Notes: generated by a model not told the origin, from the letters alone. 64,000 nt of DNA from Psychrobacter immobilis (GCF_904846225.1 NZ_CAJGZJ010000013.1:1-64000), one strand, 5' to 3'; counted from the stretch's first letter, positions 38,949 to 49,249 are shown. Made by a program: numbers and translations.

Positions 38949-40565
38949 TTAATCTATCTTCAACATCGATTTTGCCACAGCTTCGGCCACTTTAATACCA
39001 TCAATCCCTGCTGATAATATGCCACCTGCGTAGCCAGCACCTTCGCCTGCAGGGAATAAGCCTTTGGTGTTAATGCTTTGGAACTCTTTATTGCGTTTAA
39101 TACTTATTGGTGACGATGTTCTGGTTTCTACGCCAGTTAGTAAACCGTCGTCAGATGCAAAACCTTGGATTTTTTTATTGAACGCTGGAATGGCTTCACG
39201 TATGGCATCTACGGCAAAGTCAGGTAACGCTTTACTTAAGTCAGTTAAGGTAATGCCCGGTGTGTAAGAGGGTTTTACATCCCCTAATTCTGAATTTGGT
39301 TTACCTTTTAAGAAATCACCAATGGTTTGCGCTGGTGCACTGTAGTCTTTGCCACCTAACTCAAACGCTAAGGTTTCTAGTTGTCTTTGTAAGTCGATAC
39401 CAGCAAGAGGGTGGTTTGGGTAATCTCGCTCTGGGTCGATGCCTACCACAATAGCACTGTTAGCGTTGCGCTCGTTTCTGGAATATTGGCTCATGCCGTT
39501 AGTGACAACACGGCCTTCTTCTGATGCTGCGGCAACAACGGTGCCGCCTGGACACATACAGAAGCTATAAACAGAACGACCATTTTTACAGTGATGAACC
39601 AGTTTGTAATCCGCAGCGCCAAGTATTTCGTTTCCAGCGTTGTCACCAAAGCGTGCTTTATCTATGGTTGACTGCTTATGTTCAATCCTAAAACCAATCG
39701 AGAAAGGTTTTGCTTCAATATAAACACCTTTATCATGGATCATCTCAAAAGTGTCTCGAGCGCTATGACCAACAGCAAGAACAACATGGTTAGTTTTTAA
39801 GGTTTCGCCACTACTAAGTGTCACGCCTGTTACTTTTGAGTCAGTGATATGCAAGTCGTCTACGCGAGTAGCAAAACGGATTTCACCACCGAGTTCTATG
39901 ATCTCGGCACGCATTTTTTCTACCATGGTGACTAACCTATAAGTACCGATGTGCGGTTTACTGACAAATAAAATTTCATCTGGTGCGCCAGCTTTTACAA
40001 ATTCAGTCATGACTTTACGGCCATAATGATTGGGATCTTTCACTTGACTATATAATTTACCGTCAGAAAAGGTACCCGCTCCGCCTTCACCAAATTGTAC
40101 GTTAGATTCTGTGTTTAATTTACGCTGACGCCAGAAACCAAAGGTATCTTTGGTGCGTTGTCTGACTTCATTACCACGTTCAATAACAATAGGTTTAAAA
40201 CCCATTTGAGCAAGGGTAAGTGCTGCTAATAAACCACAAGGACCAAAACCAATAACAACAGGACGTTCGGTTAAATCTTTTGGCGCTTCGCCTACATATT
40301 TGTAGCTGGTATCTGGTGTTGCTTTAACATGGTTGTCTGCCTCAAATTGAACCAGTAAATCATTGGCTAAATCCGAGTCGGTAAGTGTGATGTCTAGCGT
40401 ATAAATTAATTGGATATTTCTTTTATTACGCGCATCATAACCACGTTTGAACATCACGAATGACGCCATTTGCTCAGCAGAAATTTTAAGTTTTGTCGTT
40501 ATAGCAGTCGTTAGATCTTCAGGTGCATGATTTAATGGCAATTTAATTTCAGTTAAACGTATCAT
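38949..40565 (-). CDS. FAD-dependent dehydrogenase (COG2509 type)
   Basis: A 538-residue flavoprotein. After an N-terminal domain of about 95 residues comes the FAD-binding GFGPCGLLAALTLAQMG near 104-120 with the acidic strand end VIERG. FGEGGAGTFSDGKLY near 158 and YSFCMCPGG near 335 are typical of the uncharacterised FAD-dependent dehydrogenases related to YlxX/COG2509. C-terminal FPAGEGAGYAGGILSAGIDG near 505 closes the FAD site. The substrate is unknown. It lies outside the tRNA island, next to an accessory zone. Confidence 0.85.
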   Translation of the reverse strand: MIRLTEIKLPLNHAPEDLTTAITTKLKISAEQMASFVMFKRGYDARNKRNIQLIYTLDITLTDSDLANDLLVQFEADNHVKATPDTSYKYVGEAPKDLTERPVVIGFGPCGLLAALTLAQMGFKPIVIERGNEVRQRTKDTFGFWRQRKLNTESNVQFGEGGAGTFSDGKLYSQVKDPNHYGRKVMTEFVKAGAPDEILFVSKPHIGTYRLVTMVEKMRAEIIELGGEIRFATRVDDLHITDSKVTGVTLSSGETLKTNHVVLAVGHSARDTFEMIHDKGVYIEAKPFSIGFRIEHKQSTIDKARFGDNAGNEILGAADYKLVHHCKNGRSVYSFCMCPGGTVVAAASEEGRVVTNGMSQYSRNERNANSAIVVGIDPERDYPNHPLAGIDLQRQLETLAFELGGKDYSAPAQTIGDFLKGKPNSELGDVKPSYTPGITLTDLSKALPDFAVDAIREAIPAFNKKIQGFASDDGLLTGVETRTSSPISIKRNKEFQSINTKGLFPAGEGAGYAGGILSAGIDGIKVAEAVAKSMLKID

Positions 40566-40672
40566 TGGTTACTCATAAACTAGTGTAGAAAGCATTTGCG
40601 CATTTTACTGGTACTGATACAAATAAGCGAATAAATATTTTACTTACGCAGGGTAAATTTACGGATTTGTGT

Positions 40673-40934
40673 TAGACCTCTTGCAAAATTGGCTTCAAGA
40701 CTCAAAGACTATAACTGAACCTCAAATATTTAAAACATATGCCAAACATAACCAAGCTATAGTCGATCCAATTTAAAAATGGTACAAGGCAACCGAGTGT
40801 CAGACGTATCAGTCATGCTTCAAGCGAAGTTAACGCCGTAACAATTTTATAAGGGAATGACTATACTTGAACAGAATGATGCTTGCTGTAAACATTATAC
40901 CGGCATTCACAAGGCCATTTTTGCAAGATGTCTA
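40673..40934. mobile_element. MITE with IS5-like ends
   Basis: GACCTCTTGCAAAATTGGCTT at 40675-40695 is matched in inverse, with two or three differences, by the sequence ending at 40932; TA flanks both sides. There is no coding capacity. The end is shared with the IS5-type remnant at 41847. A second, IS630-type element has inserted inside it at 40758-40865. Confidence 0.7.
40758..40865. mobile_element. nested IS630-type MITE
   Basis: TATAGTCGATCC begins and GGGAATGACTATA ends a 108-bp segment lying inside the IS5-type MITE. These ends match those of the IS630 copy at 43599-44574. The nesting shows that this insertion came second. Confidence 0.55.
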
Positions 40935-41019
40935 GTATCGACTATACTTTACGAAATAATCACACGCACGAAAAAAATTTAAGTCGGAATTTATTCTAGC
41001 AAATTATAAATGGAAAAAA

Positions 41020-41171
41020 CTACGGAATGCTAACGCCGTGTATAGAAAATTACTACTTTTAGCACAACTTAATTTTTGTTGCGATTTCGTAAAATGCTGA
41101 ATTTCTATAAATAGAGACATCGTGTGCACGATAAAGAAAACATTGAATTAATAATTTGAGAGATAAAATTT
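41020..41171 (+). other. foreign-looking leader of the acetyltransferase gene
   Basis: This AT-rich leader contains GCTAACGCCGTGTATAG near 41030 and GAGACATCGTGTGCACG near 41115. I recall very similar intergenic stretches in Flavobacteriia, where they recur before small accessory genes. Together with the following gene it looks like a transferred cassette. This is memory of pattern and not a database result. Confidence 0.4.
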
Positions 41172-41711
41172 ATGACAATAATAGTCGATGAGAATATTCA
41201 ACTTGAAGTAACTTCCGAGAAATATGCACTCCAATTATTTAATGTAATTAACAACAATAGGGAACATCTTTCGGAGTTTTTACCTTGGGTAGAAACCATC
41301 AAAACACTTGAGACTTTTAAGCTTTACTTACAAAATTGTGAGATTTTATGCGCAGAAAAAAAAGAAGTCAGTTTTATAATATTATTGAACCATAACGCAA
41401 TCGGTAGAATTGGTCTACATCATTTAAATCCACAAAATAAAATAGGCTCTATTGGATATTGGCTTGATAAAAGTGCAGAAGGAAAAGGAATCATAACAAA
41501 ATCTTGTATTAAATTAATAGATTACGGATTTCAAGAAATAGACTTAAACAGAATTGAAATAAAGGCATCTGTTAAGAATATTAAAAGTCAAAAAATACCT
41601 TTAAAGTTAAATTTTAAAAAAGAAGGCATTTTACGACAAGCTGAATTTGTAAATAATGAGTTTACAGATTTATTCATTTATTCAATTTTGAAAGAGGAAT
41701 GGCAAATTTAA
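41172..41711 (+). CDS. RimJ/RimL-like GNAT acetyltransferase, probably transferred
   Basis: A 179-residue GNAT protein of the RimL group: REHLSEFLPWVETIKTLE near 28-45, IGRIGLHHLNPQNKIGSIGYWLD near 78-100, then GKGIITKSCIKLIDYGF for acetyl-CoA binding and LNRIEIKASVKNIKSQ near 132-147. Family members acetylate protein N-termini or small amines. Codon use is strikingly AT-rich (AAA, ATT, TTA) compared with neighbours, and its leader looks foreign. The usual K-S-x-xIPLKLGF ending is present in form (SQKIPLKLNF). Confidence 0.85.
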   Translation: MTIIVDENIQLEVTSEKYALQLFNVINNNREHLSEFLPWVETIKTLETFKLYLQNCEILCAEKKEVSFIILLNHNAIGRIGLHHLNPQNKIGSIGYWLDKSAEGKGIITKSCIKLIDYGFQEIDLNRIEIKASVKNIKSQKIPLKLNFKKEGILRQAEFVNNEFTDLFIYSILKEEWQI

Positions 41712-41818
41712 CTAAAAAATAGATATAATATTTTTCGGAATATTTCAGACTAATTAATAAAATAAACATTTATCATCCGCCAGATCTAAATTAAAATTGG
41801 GCTGAAAATTCTGCGTAC

Positions 41819-41990
41819 AGTCAGTCTTTTATAAAAAATATACAATAGACCTCTTACAAAAATCGCAAGATATTCTCAAAATTAACGAGACTAGCAAACA
41901 GCGGCATTCTTAAAATCATATCGCTTGCGTATATTTCTGCAGCATTCAGCCACGATTTCAATTAGACCGATTTTATGCTCGACTAGAATG
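41819..41990 (-). mobile_element. remains of IS630 and IS5 elements
   Basis: Bases 41819-41846 repeat the right end of the IS630 copy (GTCAGTCTTTTATAAA). At 41847 an IS5-type end (AGACCTCTTACAAAAATCGC) begins. The minus strand of 41900-41990 encodes a short transposase C-terminus, FRILVEHKIGLIEIVAE followed by RNIRKRYDF and a stop. Thus one broken element has been cut by another. Confidence 0.6.
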
Positions 41991-41996
41991 CGGAAC

Positions 41997-42491
41997 TTAG
42001 CTAGATATACAATCTAAGTACTGAGCAGTGTTTGCATTGTAGTGAATAGAGCTTTTAATACCATCTTTTGGCAGCTCATCTACTAGCTCAAACATATTTT
42101 GATAAAAGTCTTTGTAATCGTCTATCGCGCAAACCACTTGGGATTGACTAATATACTCTTCATATAGCCAAATTTGTAAATAGTAAAGGGTATGAGAAGT
42201 TTGAATATTCTCTAAAGTTTTTTGCCATGACTGGTAAATTTTTTGCAAGTTTTTAATGAGCAGGTACTCACAGTCGCCTGTTGGCTCAGGATAAATACTA
42301 TTACCTAAAGGCAAGCGCGACCATGGTTGCACTCGAAATTTAACATAGTCTCTTTTTTCTTGATTCAGCAGCTCAACATCAAGGCTCTCACGATTATTAC
42401 CCCATTGATCAATAACGCGCTTACGGCGGTTCAGACCTCTTATTTTTCGATATTTTATTTTCTGTTTTTTAATATTTAGCTCTATGTCTTT
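41997..42491 (-). CDS. hypothetical protein with no clear start, probably truncated
   Basis: The frame is open from the TGA at 42492-42494 to 41997, about 164 codons, and reads like a real protein throughout (RGLNRRKRVIDQWGNN, then DYVKFRVQPWSRLPLGN). There is no ATG; only GTG at 42332 would leave 111 residues and discard the basic N-terminal part. It follows a secreted-protein gene by 15 bp and abuts IS5 debris at its 3' end, so one or both ends may be lost. I do not recognise the family. Confidence 0.5.
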   Translation of the reverse strand, partial: KDIELNIKKQKIKYRKIRGLNRRKRVIDQWGNNRESLDVELLNQEKRDYVKFRVQPWSRLPLGNSIYPEPTGDCEYLLIKNLQKIYQSWQKTLENIQTSHTLYYLQIWLYEEYISQSQVVCAIDDYKDFYQNMFELVDELPKDGIKSSIHYNANTAQYLDCISS

Positions 42492-42508
42492 TCAAGCTTA
42501 ATCAGGGT

Positions 42509-43267
42509 TCACGGTTCTTCACAGACCATCGCGATGCTCTTACCAAAGAGGGTTTTATTGAGTTGGTTATAATTGCTAAAGACCTTATGAGAGTCAGCAT
42601 GATAGATTTGATCATTCACGCAGTTACTAAATCCATAGGTAAGCAAATTTATTTTTGCATAGTTAGCAGAGTCGCTGGCTTTTTCTTCCTGATAACGCTC
42701 TGTAGCCGAACTACGATAAGACTTACCATTATCACTGCTAATACGGGCTTGCTCCTGAATTTGCTCTTCAACAAATTCTTGCCATCTATTCTGTACAGCG
42801 GTTTCGTTTTTAAAAAACGGGACAAGGTACTGCTTACACATCGGAGGACTCAACCTCATCGCTTGTCTGGGATCTAGATAAGCCAAAATAGATAATTTAT
42901 CATGAAAATATTCGCCTTCTATAGACTTTAACAGTTCACGCTTATACGTTTGGGCTGCTGGCACGACTTCTAATTGTTGGACTTTGCGCTTGCGTGACTC
43001 ATATTCTTTATCTAAATTGGTTATATCTGTCGTTGATACTTTATCTATATCGCTGGCGTTCATAGGAGAAGAAAAGCTATTTAGCTGAACGGTATTCAAG
43101 TTATTTAACATGAAATGGGAGTTTTTGATTTGTTTGGCGCTGTATTTTTTACTATCAAAATTACCCTTGATATCGCATAGCTCATCTTGCCATTTATAGA
43201 CTTCAGCTTGGGCAGTGTTAGCGACTATCAATAAGGCCGTCATTACTACAGTTGAATAGCTTTTCAT
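42509..43267 (-). CDS. secreted protein of unknown function, DUF4124-like start
   Basis: A 252-residue protein with a Sec signal peptide cleaved after about residue 21 (TAQA-EVYKWQDE). The mature start EVYKWQDELC resembles the DUF4124 'VYKWVDENG' motif. The rest is polar and helical (about residues 80-200), with cysteines near 31, 143, 225 and 249. AAGGACTATAAGG gives a ribosome site. It probably acts in the periplasm. The surroundings are rich in mobile-element debris. Confidence 0.65.
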   Translation of the reverse strand: MKSYSTVVMTALLIVANTAQAEVYKWQDELCDIKGNFDSKKYSAKQIKNSHFMLNNLNTVQLNSFSSPMNASDIDKVSTTDITNLDKEYESRKRKVQQLEVVPAAQTYKRELLKSIEGEYFHDKLSILAYLDPRQAMRLSPPMCKQYLVPFFKNETAVQNRWQEFVEEQIQEQARISSDNGKSYRSSATERYQEEKASDSANYAKINLLTYGFSNCVNDQIYHADSHKVFSNYNQLNKTLFGKSIAMVCEEP

Positions 43268-43390
43268 CCTTATAGTCCTTTTTTAATGATTATTAATAAT
43301 GTAAAGGGGCTTAACTTAGCATTATTTACTCAGTTGCTTGCTAGCCGTAGACATCAATCTTACCTGTAACAGTAGTAGATATTAAATCGG

Positions 43391-43520
43391 TATAGTTAAG
43401 TCTTTATAAAATCAATACAACCCATATTATAAAATAGCTTAGGTAAGTTACTCTTAATCAATCCTTGACGTAAAAACTTTGTTTGTGCCCACTTCTTTTC
43501 AATAAAGTCTAAACTAAAGC
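43391..43520 (-). mobile_element. decayed IS630 3' end
   Basis: This stretch aligns base by base, at lower identity, with the first 130 bp of the IS630 copy 210 bp away (TATAGTTAAG...AATACAACCCATAT, then GTGCCCACTTCTTTTC). It is the 3' end of a related, older element. ATAGTCGATTG at 43571 may be a further end. The 336-bp gap upstream of the intact element is thus mostly IS debris. Confidence 0.65.
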
Positions 43521-43603
43521 TGCGGCAGAGGCTCTAAAACAATCAGACCTGACTCCAAACGTACTTTATTATAGTCGATTGAAAAAAGACTCACTAACTA
43601 TAG

Positions 43604-44206
43604 TCAATCCAGAATAAAAGAGATACAACCCATATCATGAAAGAGTTTAGGTAAATTATTCTCCATCCACCCTTGTCGTAGAAACTTAGCCTGTGCCCAC
43701 TTTTTCTCGATAGGGTTTAAATCAGGACTGTAGGGTGGTAGCCAAAGGATACGATGACCATGTCTATTCAGTAATCTCTGAATACGTTTATTTTTATGAA
43801 ACTGAGTCACTCGAGCACAGCTCTTGCCTTGCGCTCGGGCAAAGCAGTGCTTTGCTTTATCCTTGCTCATATCCATGACAATCACGCATTTAGTCTTGAG
43901 ACTTGGAATAAGCGTGAATTTGCACCAGTCATAAAATATATGGCTGTTGATATTCTGTTCAAAGTAATCAAGCGCAAATAGCATCTTTTCATACAGAGCA
44001 CCGATGACGTTAGTTCGCTTTTTGGCTTGCCAATTGTAGCGATCAATACAAGGGCTACCGATTGGTGCATAGCCATAAGGTCTGATAGTTTCAGCCTCAA
44101 AGCCGCTCTCATCCATATAAACAATGGGATAGCCTTCCTGCATTAAACTATCAAGCTTACTCAGATACTTAGCTCTTTTTATCGGACAGGCTTTTGGATG
44201 TTCCAA
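43604..44206 (-). pseudogene. IS630 transposase DDE part with an in-frame insertion
   Basis: The 200-residue DDE domain shows YMDESGFE near 30 (first Asp), VIVMD near 110 (second Asp) and LPPYSPDLNPIEKKWA near 155-170 (final Glu). Family members read 'VMDNAxFHK' at the second Asp; here about 23 extra residues (MSKDKAKHCFARAQGK...) separate VMD from FHK. The extra DNA, about 43801-43870, contains the palindrome GCAAAGCA-C-TGCTTTGC. This probably inactivates the enzyme. Confidence 0.7.
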
Positions 44207-44510
44207 TATCTTTTTTTTGACTGATACCCAAACGCTTTAAGGCAATCTCAATGCCCGATTTGCTACAACCCAAACGCTGTGCTCGCTCGTACATATAATC
44301 GTCTGGATACTGATTAACGTCTTTTAATAACGCTTCATTCGGTATTTTACTGGGTGGCTTATCCCGAGATTGTTTGATAGTTGGGTTTTTCAACCAGCGT
44401 TGTAATGCAGTTTTACTGATATTATAGAAAGTACATGCTTCACGAATAGTCATGTCTTTATTTTTGACACTTTTGATCACTTGCGCTCGAAAGTCTGCTG
44501 AATAGGTCAT
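44169..44510 (-). CDS. IS630 transposase N-terminal helix-turn-helix part
   Basis: A 113-residue protein with the IS630 OrfA pattern: YSADFRAQVIKSVKNKDMTIREACTFY, then KTALQRWLKNPT and a second helix-turn-helix (RAQRLGCSKSGIEIALKRLGI). It overlaps the DDE frame by 38 bp, where a frameshift near KKKD (an A-rich run) would join the two. Confidence 0.8.
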   Translation of the reverse strand: MTYSADFRAQVIKSVKNKDMTIREACTFYNISKTALQRWLKNPTIKQSRDKPPSKIPNEALLKDVNQYPDDYMYERAQRLGCSKSGIEIALKRLGISQKKDIGTSKSLSDKKS

Positions 44511-44598
44511 GGATTCTTCTGCTACTTCGCTTATTTTAAAAGCATTGTATCTTATTTATAAAAGACTGACTATATAGTAAGCCTTTTAGCCGCTCAAA

Positions 44599-45030
44599 TT
44601 ATAACTTTAAATCTCTAACTTCTATTTTCATAAGCTTATCAAGTAAGCAGTGAGACGGTCCTTCAGTGATAAAATTGCCACTGTAGTTTCTTTGTGTAGG
44701 ACGCGCAGAAATATCTCCAGTTTCTCCTATATTGTACACTTCGTTATTTACCGTTATCTGAGCGTCACCTTTTGTATATTTCGTATATGTCGCTGGAAGT
44801 ACAGGCGTATAAAGCTCATTATCTGTCTCAAATAATAAACAGTCATTTTGCGTAACAAACCTACCTATTAAAAAGTATTCAGCGGCTAGTCGAAATACTT
44901 TAGGGTCATTATAGTAAGTAAAGATTCCGCTGGGTATAGTGGACTTATCTATATCAGGCTCAGTTTCACTATTATTGTCTTTCATGTTGCTCGTTGACGC
45001 ACAGCCAGTAAGAAGAAAAACTATAACCAT
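44599..45030 (-). CDS. short lipoprotein of unknown function, N-terminus uncertain
   Basis: A 143-residue protein with a lipobox LTGC close to its start (VIVFLLTGCASTS). Only eight residues precede the Cys from ATG 45030, too few for a normal signal peptide. The frame continues upstream as LAICLSS to a TGA with no start codon, so the true N-terminus seems lost or mutated. The mature part (about 125 residues) is probably a small beta domain (YTPVLPATYTKYTKGDAQITV). IS630 lies just downstream. Confidence 0.55.
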   Translation of the reverse strand: MVIVFLLTGCASTSNMKDNNSETEPDIDKSTIPSGIFTYYNDPKVFRLAAEYFLIGRFVTQNDCLLFETDNELYTPVLPATYTKYTKGDAQITVNNEVYNIGETGDISARPTQRNYSGNFITEGPSHCLLDKLMKIEVRDLKL

Positions 45031-45229
45031 TGAGCTTAAACATATAGCGAGTCACCACATCTATCATAGTGACTAAGACAATACTGTAGTGCTATGGTCA
45101 GAGAGCTTAGAGGTCGCAGGCAAGAGCGCCTGCAGCTGTCTAAAAGAGAGATGATTATTCATCATTGAGTCCTTTCTTGATGGGTAAATGCTTTTCTATT
45201 GGTAAACCATAATCATGTGTTTTATGGTA

Positions 45230-45874
45230 CTAGCCTATGAGCTTCGCGCCTGTTTTGGATTGCAACTCGTCAAAGGTCAGACCTACCACTATTTCACGAA
45301 CTACCAGTCCTTTTTCAGTGACATCTATAACGGCTAAATCAGTATAAATTCGATTAACACATTTTTCGCCTGTGATAGGTAGCTTAAGTTTTTCAACGAT
45401 TTTGGGCTCACCATTCTTGCTGACATGATCCATGATGACGTAAACTTGTTTGGCACCAACGGCCAAATCCATTGCGCCGCCAACAGCCGGAATATCATTT
45501 GGCCGACCCAAAAACCAATTAGCAATATCACCATTTTCGGCAACTTCAAACGCGCCCAGCACACACAGGTCAATATGGCCGCCTCGTATCATGGCAAAAG
45601 AGTCGCCATGATGAAAATAACTGCCGCCTTTAAGCAAGGTGATATATTGCTTACCTGCGTTGATGAGATCACCATCTTCTTGACCCTCATCAGGGGCAGG
45701 ACCCATGCCCAAAACACCGTTTTCACTATGCAAAAAGATGTCTTTGTCTTTTGGCAAAAAGTCAGCCACTCGGGTTGGTTGGCCAATACCTAAGTTGACA
45801 TACATACCTTCCTTGATATCTTGGGCAACGCACTGAGCAATCTCATCAACGGAACGCGGTTTATACTCACTCAT
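45230..45874 (-). CDS. pcaJ: 3-oxoadipate CoA-transferase subunit B
   Basis: PcaJ with PcaI moves CoA from succinyl-CoA to 3-oxoadipate. The 214-residue protein has the family-B active-site SENGVLG with the catalytic Glu at 51, and GGAMDLAVGAKQVYV near 130. Start chosen at ATG 45874, with GGAG 9 bases before it; an in-frame extension to 45895 lies inside pcaI. It overlaps the pcaI stop codon (ATGA), so translation is coupled. It is the last gene of the pca operon. Confidence 0.93.
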   Translation of the reverse strand: MSEYKPRSVDEIAQCVAQDIKEGMYVNLGIGQPTRVADFLPKDKDIFLHSENGVLGMGPAPDEGQEDGDLINAGKQYITLLKGGSYFHHGDSFAMIRGGHIDLCVLGAFEVAENGDIANWFLGRPNDIPAVGGAMDLAVGAKQVYVIMDHVSKNGEPKIVEKLKLPITGEKCVNRIYTDLAVIDVTEKGLVVREIVVGLTFDELQSKTGAKLIG

Positions 45875-46545
45875 GATGCTTCTCCTTGAATACAAACGAC
45901 TTCGTGTACAAAGATACCTGGGGTAACGATATGTTCAGGGTCAAGCGCACCCAGTTCAACCACTTCGCTGACTTGGGCAATCGTATGGTTAGATGCAGCC
46001 GCCATAATGGGGCCAAAATTGCGTGCCGCTTTGCGATAAGTTAAGTTGCCCCAGCGGTCTCCTTTAAAAGCTTTGATAAGGGCAAAATCTGCTTTGATGG
46101 GGTACTCTAATACATAGTTTTTGCCATCAATAACCCTCGTCTCTTTGCCCTCAGCAAGTAGCGTGCCGAATGCGGTTGGCGTATATACTGCACCAAGGCC
46201 GCTGCCTCCGGCTTGCATACGAGCCGCCAACGTGCCTTGCGGTACCACTTCTAGCTCAATTTTACCTGCTCGGTATAGATCATCAAAAATATGTGAGTCG
46301 TGCTGGCGTGGAAAAGAGCAGATGATTTTTTTTACACAGCCTGATTTTAGTAATAAGGCCAATCCTGTCTCACCGTTACCTGCATTGTTACTCACGATTG
46401 TTAGATTTTTAGCATTACGGGCAATCAGCGCATCAATCAATTGTGCGGGCTGTCCAGCCAAACCAAAGCCACCGATCAAAATGGTTGCCCCATCATTGAT
46501 ATTACTCATGGCTTCGACAGCAGAGTTTGTCACTTTATTTAACAT
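45871..46545 (-). CDS. pcaI: 3-oxoadipate CoA-transferase subunit A
   Basis: A 224-residue alpha subunit of the class I CoA-transferase, with IGGFGLAGQPAQLIDAL near 22-38 and VPQGTLAARMQAGGSGLGAVYTP near 100-122, the glycine-rich region of the family. It follows pobA by 45 bp and overlaps pcaJ by 4 bp. The general family also serves 3-oxoacids, but the pca context fixes 3-oxoadipate as the likely substrate. Confidence 0.92.
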   Translation of the reverse strand: MLNKVTNSAVEAMSNINDGATILIGGFGLAGQPAQLIDALIARNAKNLTIVSNNAGNGETGLALLLKSGCVKKIICSFPRQHDSHIFDDLYRAGKIELEVVPQGTLAARMQAGGSGLGAVYTPTAFGTLLAEGKETRVIDGKNYVLEYPIKADFALIKAFKGDRWGNLTYRKAARNFGPIMAAASNHTIAQVSEVVELGALDPEHIVTPGIFVHEVVCIQGEAS

Positions 46546-46590
46546 TGCATTATCCTATGTAAAAGAGTTAAATCACTAAATCAGACAGGT

Positions 46591-47844
<1,254 letters not shown>

Positions 47845-47884
47845 CTAACGGTCTAAAAATGCCTCTGTATTGCAGAACGGTCCG

Positions 47885-48517
47885 CTAAAAATCAAAGAAT
47901 ACGGTTTCACCATCCCCTTGCAAATAAATATCAAAACGATAACGAGGTTTGCCATCGCTTTGCTCTTTTTTGGCGATTAAGGTTTGCCGGCGCTCGGTAG
48001 ATGGCACGCTATTTAAAATGGGGCAGTTGGCATTGGCGTCTTGCTCATCATCAAAATAGGCACGGGTTTGCAAATGCAAGTTGATGCCACGCGCAAAAAT
48101 AGCGATATTGATGTGCGGTGCCATTGGTTTGCCATGCTGACCATCAAAGGCCACTTGCCCAGGTTTGACAGTATTAAAATGAAAATCACCATCTAGCGCA
48201 CAAGCACTACGACCAAAACTGGTAAATGGTTTTTTATTGTCAAATTCACTGATATAGTGGCCGCTGCTGTCTGCTTGCCATATCTCGATGAGCGCATCGT
48301 GTACGGCCTCACCATTGCCATCGTAAACATGGCCAACCAGCTCAATGTGCTCACCGACTGCGTCTGCTTTGGCCAAGTCTTGCCATATTTCATCTGAGCG
48401 CGATTCAAAACCGGCGATTTCTAATGCCAAACCAATATGGACAAAAGGCCCTGCTGTTTGGGAAGCGGTCTCACGCAGCAAACCACTGTCATCTTGCAAT
48501 TTGTATTGACTGTACAT
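47885..48517 (-). CDS. pcaG: protocatechuate 3,4-dioxygenase alpha subunit
   Basis: A 210-residue alpha subunit of the intradiol ring-cleavage enzyme. The start GLLRETASQTAGPFVHIGLA and the segments VYDGNGEAVHDALIEIWQADSSG near 65-88 and MAPHINIAIFARGI near 130-144 are typical. The alpha subunit lacks the iron ligands, as seen here: no Tyr/Tyr/His/His set is complete. It starts 3 bp after pcaH. Confidence 0.93.
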   Translation of the reverse strand: MYSQYKLQDDSGLLRETASQTAGPFVHIGLALEIAGFESRSDEIWQDLAKADAVGEHIELVGHVYDGNGEAVHDALIEIWQADSSGHYISEFDNKKPFTSFGRSACALDGDFHFNTVKPGQVAFDGQHGKPMAPHINIAIFARGINLHLQTRAYFDDEQDANANCPILNSVPSTERRQTLIAKKEQSDGKPRYRFDIYLQGDGETVFFDF

Positions 48518-48520
48518 GGG

Positions 48521-49249
48521 TTACTCCTCAAAGTAGGTTTGTAATGCGCCGCGAACCACAATGTCAAAACGGTACGCTAGGCAATCCATTGGCTTACTCA
48601 TGGTCATATCTAAACGGGCAATCATCGTCTCGACCGCGTCTGGATCTTTCAATACTTGTACGATTGGACAAAGTGGAATAAGTGGGTCACCTTCAAAGTA
48701 CATTTGGGTAATCAAACGGGTTGAGATTGAAGGCCCCATGACTGACACGTGAATATGCGCTGGACGCCATGTATTAATACCATTTGGCCATGGATAAGGG
48801 CCTGGGCGTACAGTGCGAAAGCGATAACAGCCATCCGCATCTGTGATGCATCTGCCGACTCCGCCAAAATTAGGGTCTAATGGTGCCAAATAGCCATCTT
48901 TTTTATGGCGGTATTTGCCGCTAGCATTTGCTTGCCACATCTCAACCAAGGTATTTGCAACTGGCTTGCCAAACTGATCAATCACACGGCCATGCATAAT
49001 GATGCGCTCACCAATAGGCAAACCAGCTGATGCGCCTTCTGTCCTAAAATTCATGAGTAAGTCGTTGTCATATTGACCAATCTCTAGGCCATTGAACACC
49101 GGACCACTGCGCTCAGAGACACTGGATTTTTGGATGCTGACCAATGCTTGGCGCGGCGAACGTGTCACCGATGTTTTATAACCAGGGGTATACTGCGCGG
49201 GTTGCCATGTCCGATCACGCGGTAAAAAAGAAGGATATTTATAGCTCAT
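48521..49249 (-). CDS. pcaH: protocatechuate 3,4-dioxygenase beta subunit
   Basis: The iron-bearing subunit that opens protocatechuate to 3-carboxymuconate. From ATG 49249 (242 residues) the expected Fe(III) ligands are visible: Tyr120 in [11 protein letters not shown], Tyr152 in PGPYPW, and His165 and His167 in RPAHIHV. I prefer this ATG because GGAGA lies at the right distance; a further ATG five codons upstream (49264) is possible. Confidence 0.94.
   Translation of the reverse strand: MSYKYPSFLPRDRTWQPAQYTPGYKTSVTRSPRQALVSIQKSSVSERSGPVFNGLEIGQYDNDLLMNFRTEGASAGLPIGERIIMHGRVIDQFGKPVANTLVEMWQANASGKYRHKKDGYLAPLDPNFGGVGRCITDADGCYRFRTVRPGPYPWPNGINTWRPAHIHVSVMGPSISTRLITQMYFEGDPLIPLCPIVQVLKDPDAVETMIARLDMTMSKPMDCLAYRFDIVVRGALQTYFEE

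Larger units (their letters stand above)
43599..44574 (-). mobile_element. IS630-family insertion sequence
   Basis: A 976-bp element with imperfect inverted ends: TATAGTCAATCC...AGATACAA at the left and, inverted, TATAGTCAGTC...AGATACAA at the right, flanked by TA. It carries two overlapping frames on the minus strand, the usual IS630 arrangement of helix-turn-helix and DDE parts joined by ribosomal frameshifting. Confidence 0.8.

Noticed and set aside
45111..45135. Hairpin GCAGGC-AAGAGC-GCCTGC as a small RNA terminator
   Set aside because: The stem is only 6 bp with no T-run and no promoter could be placed before it.
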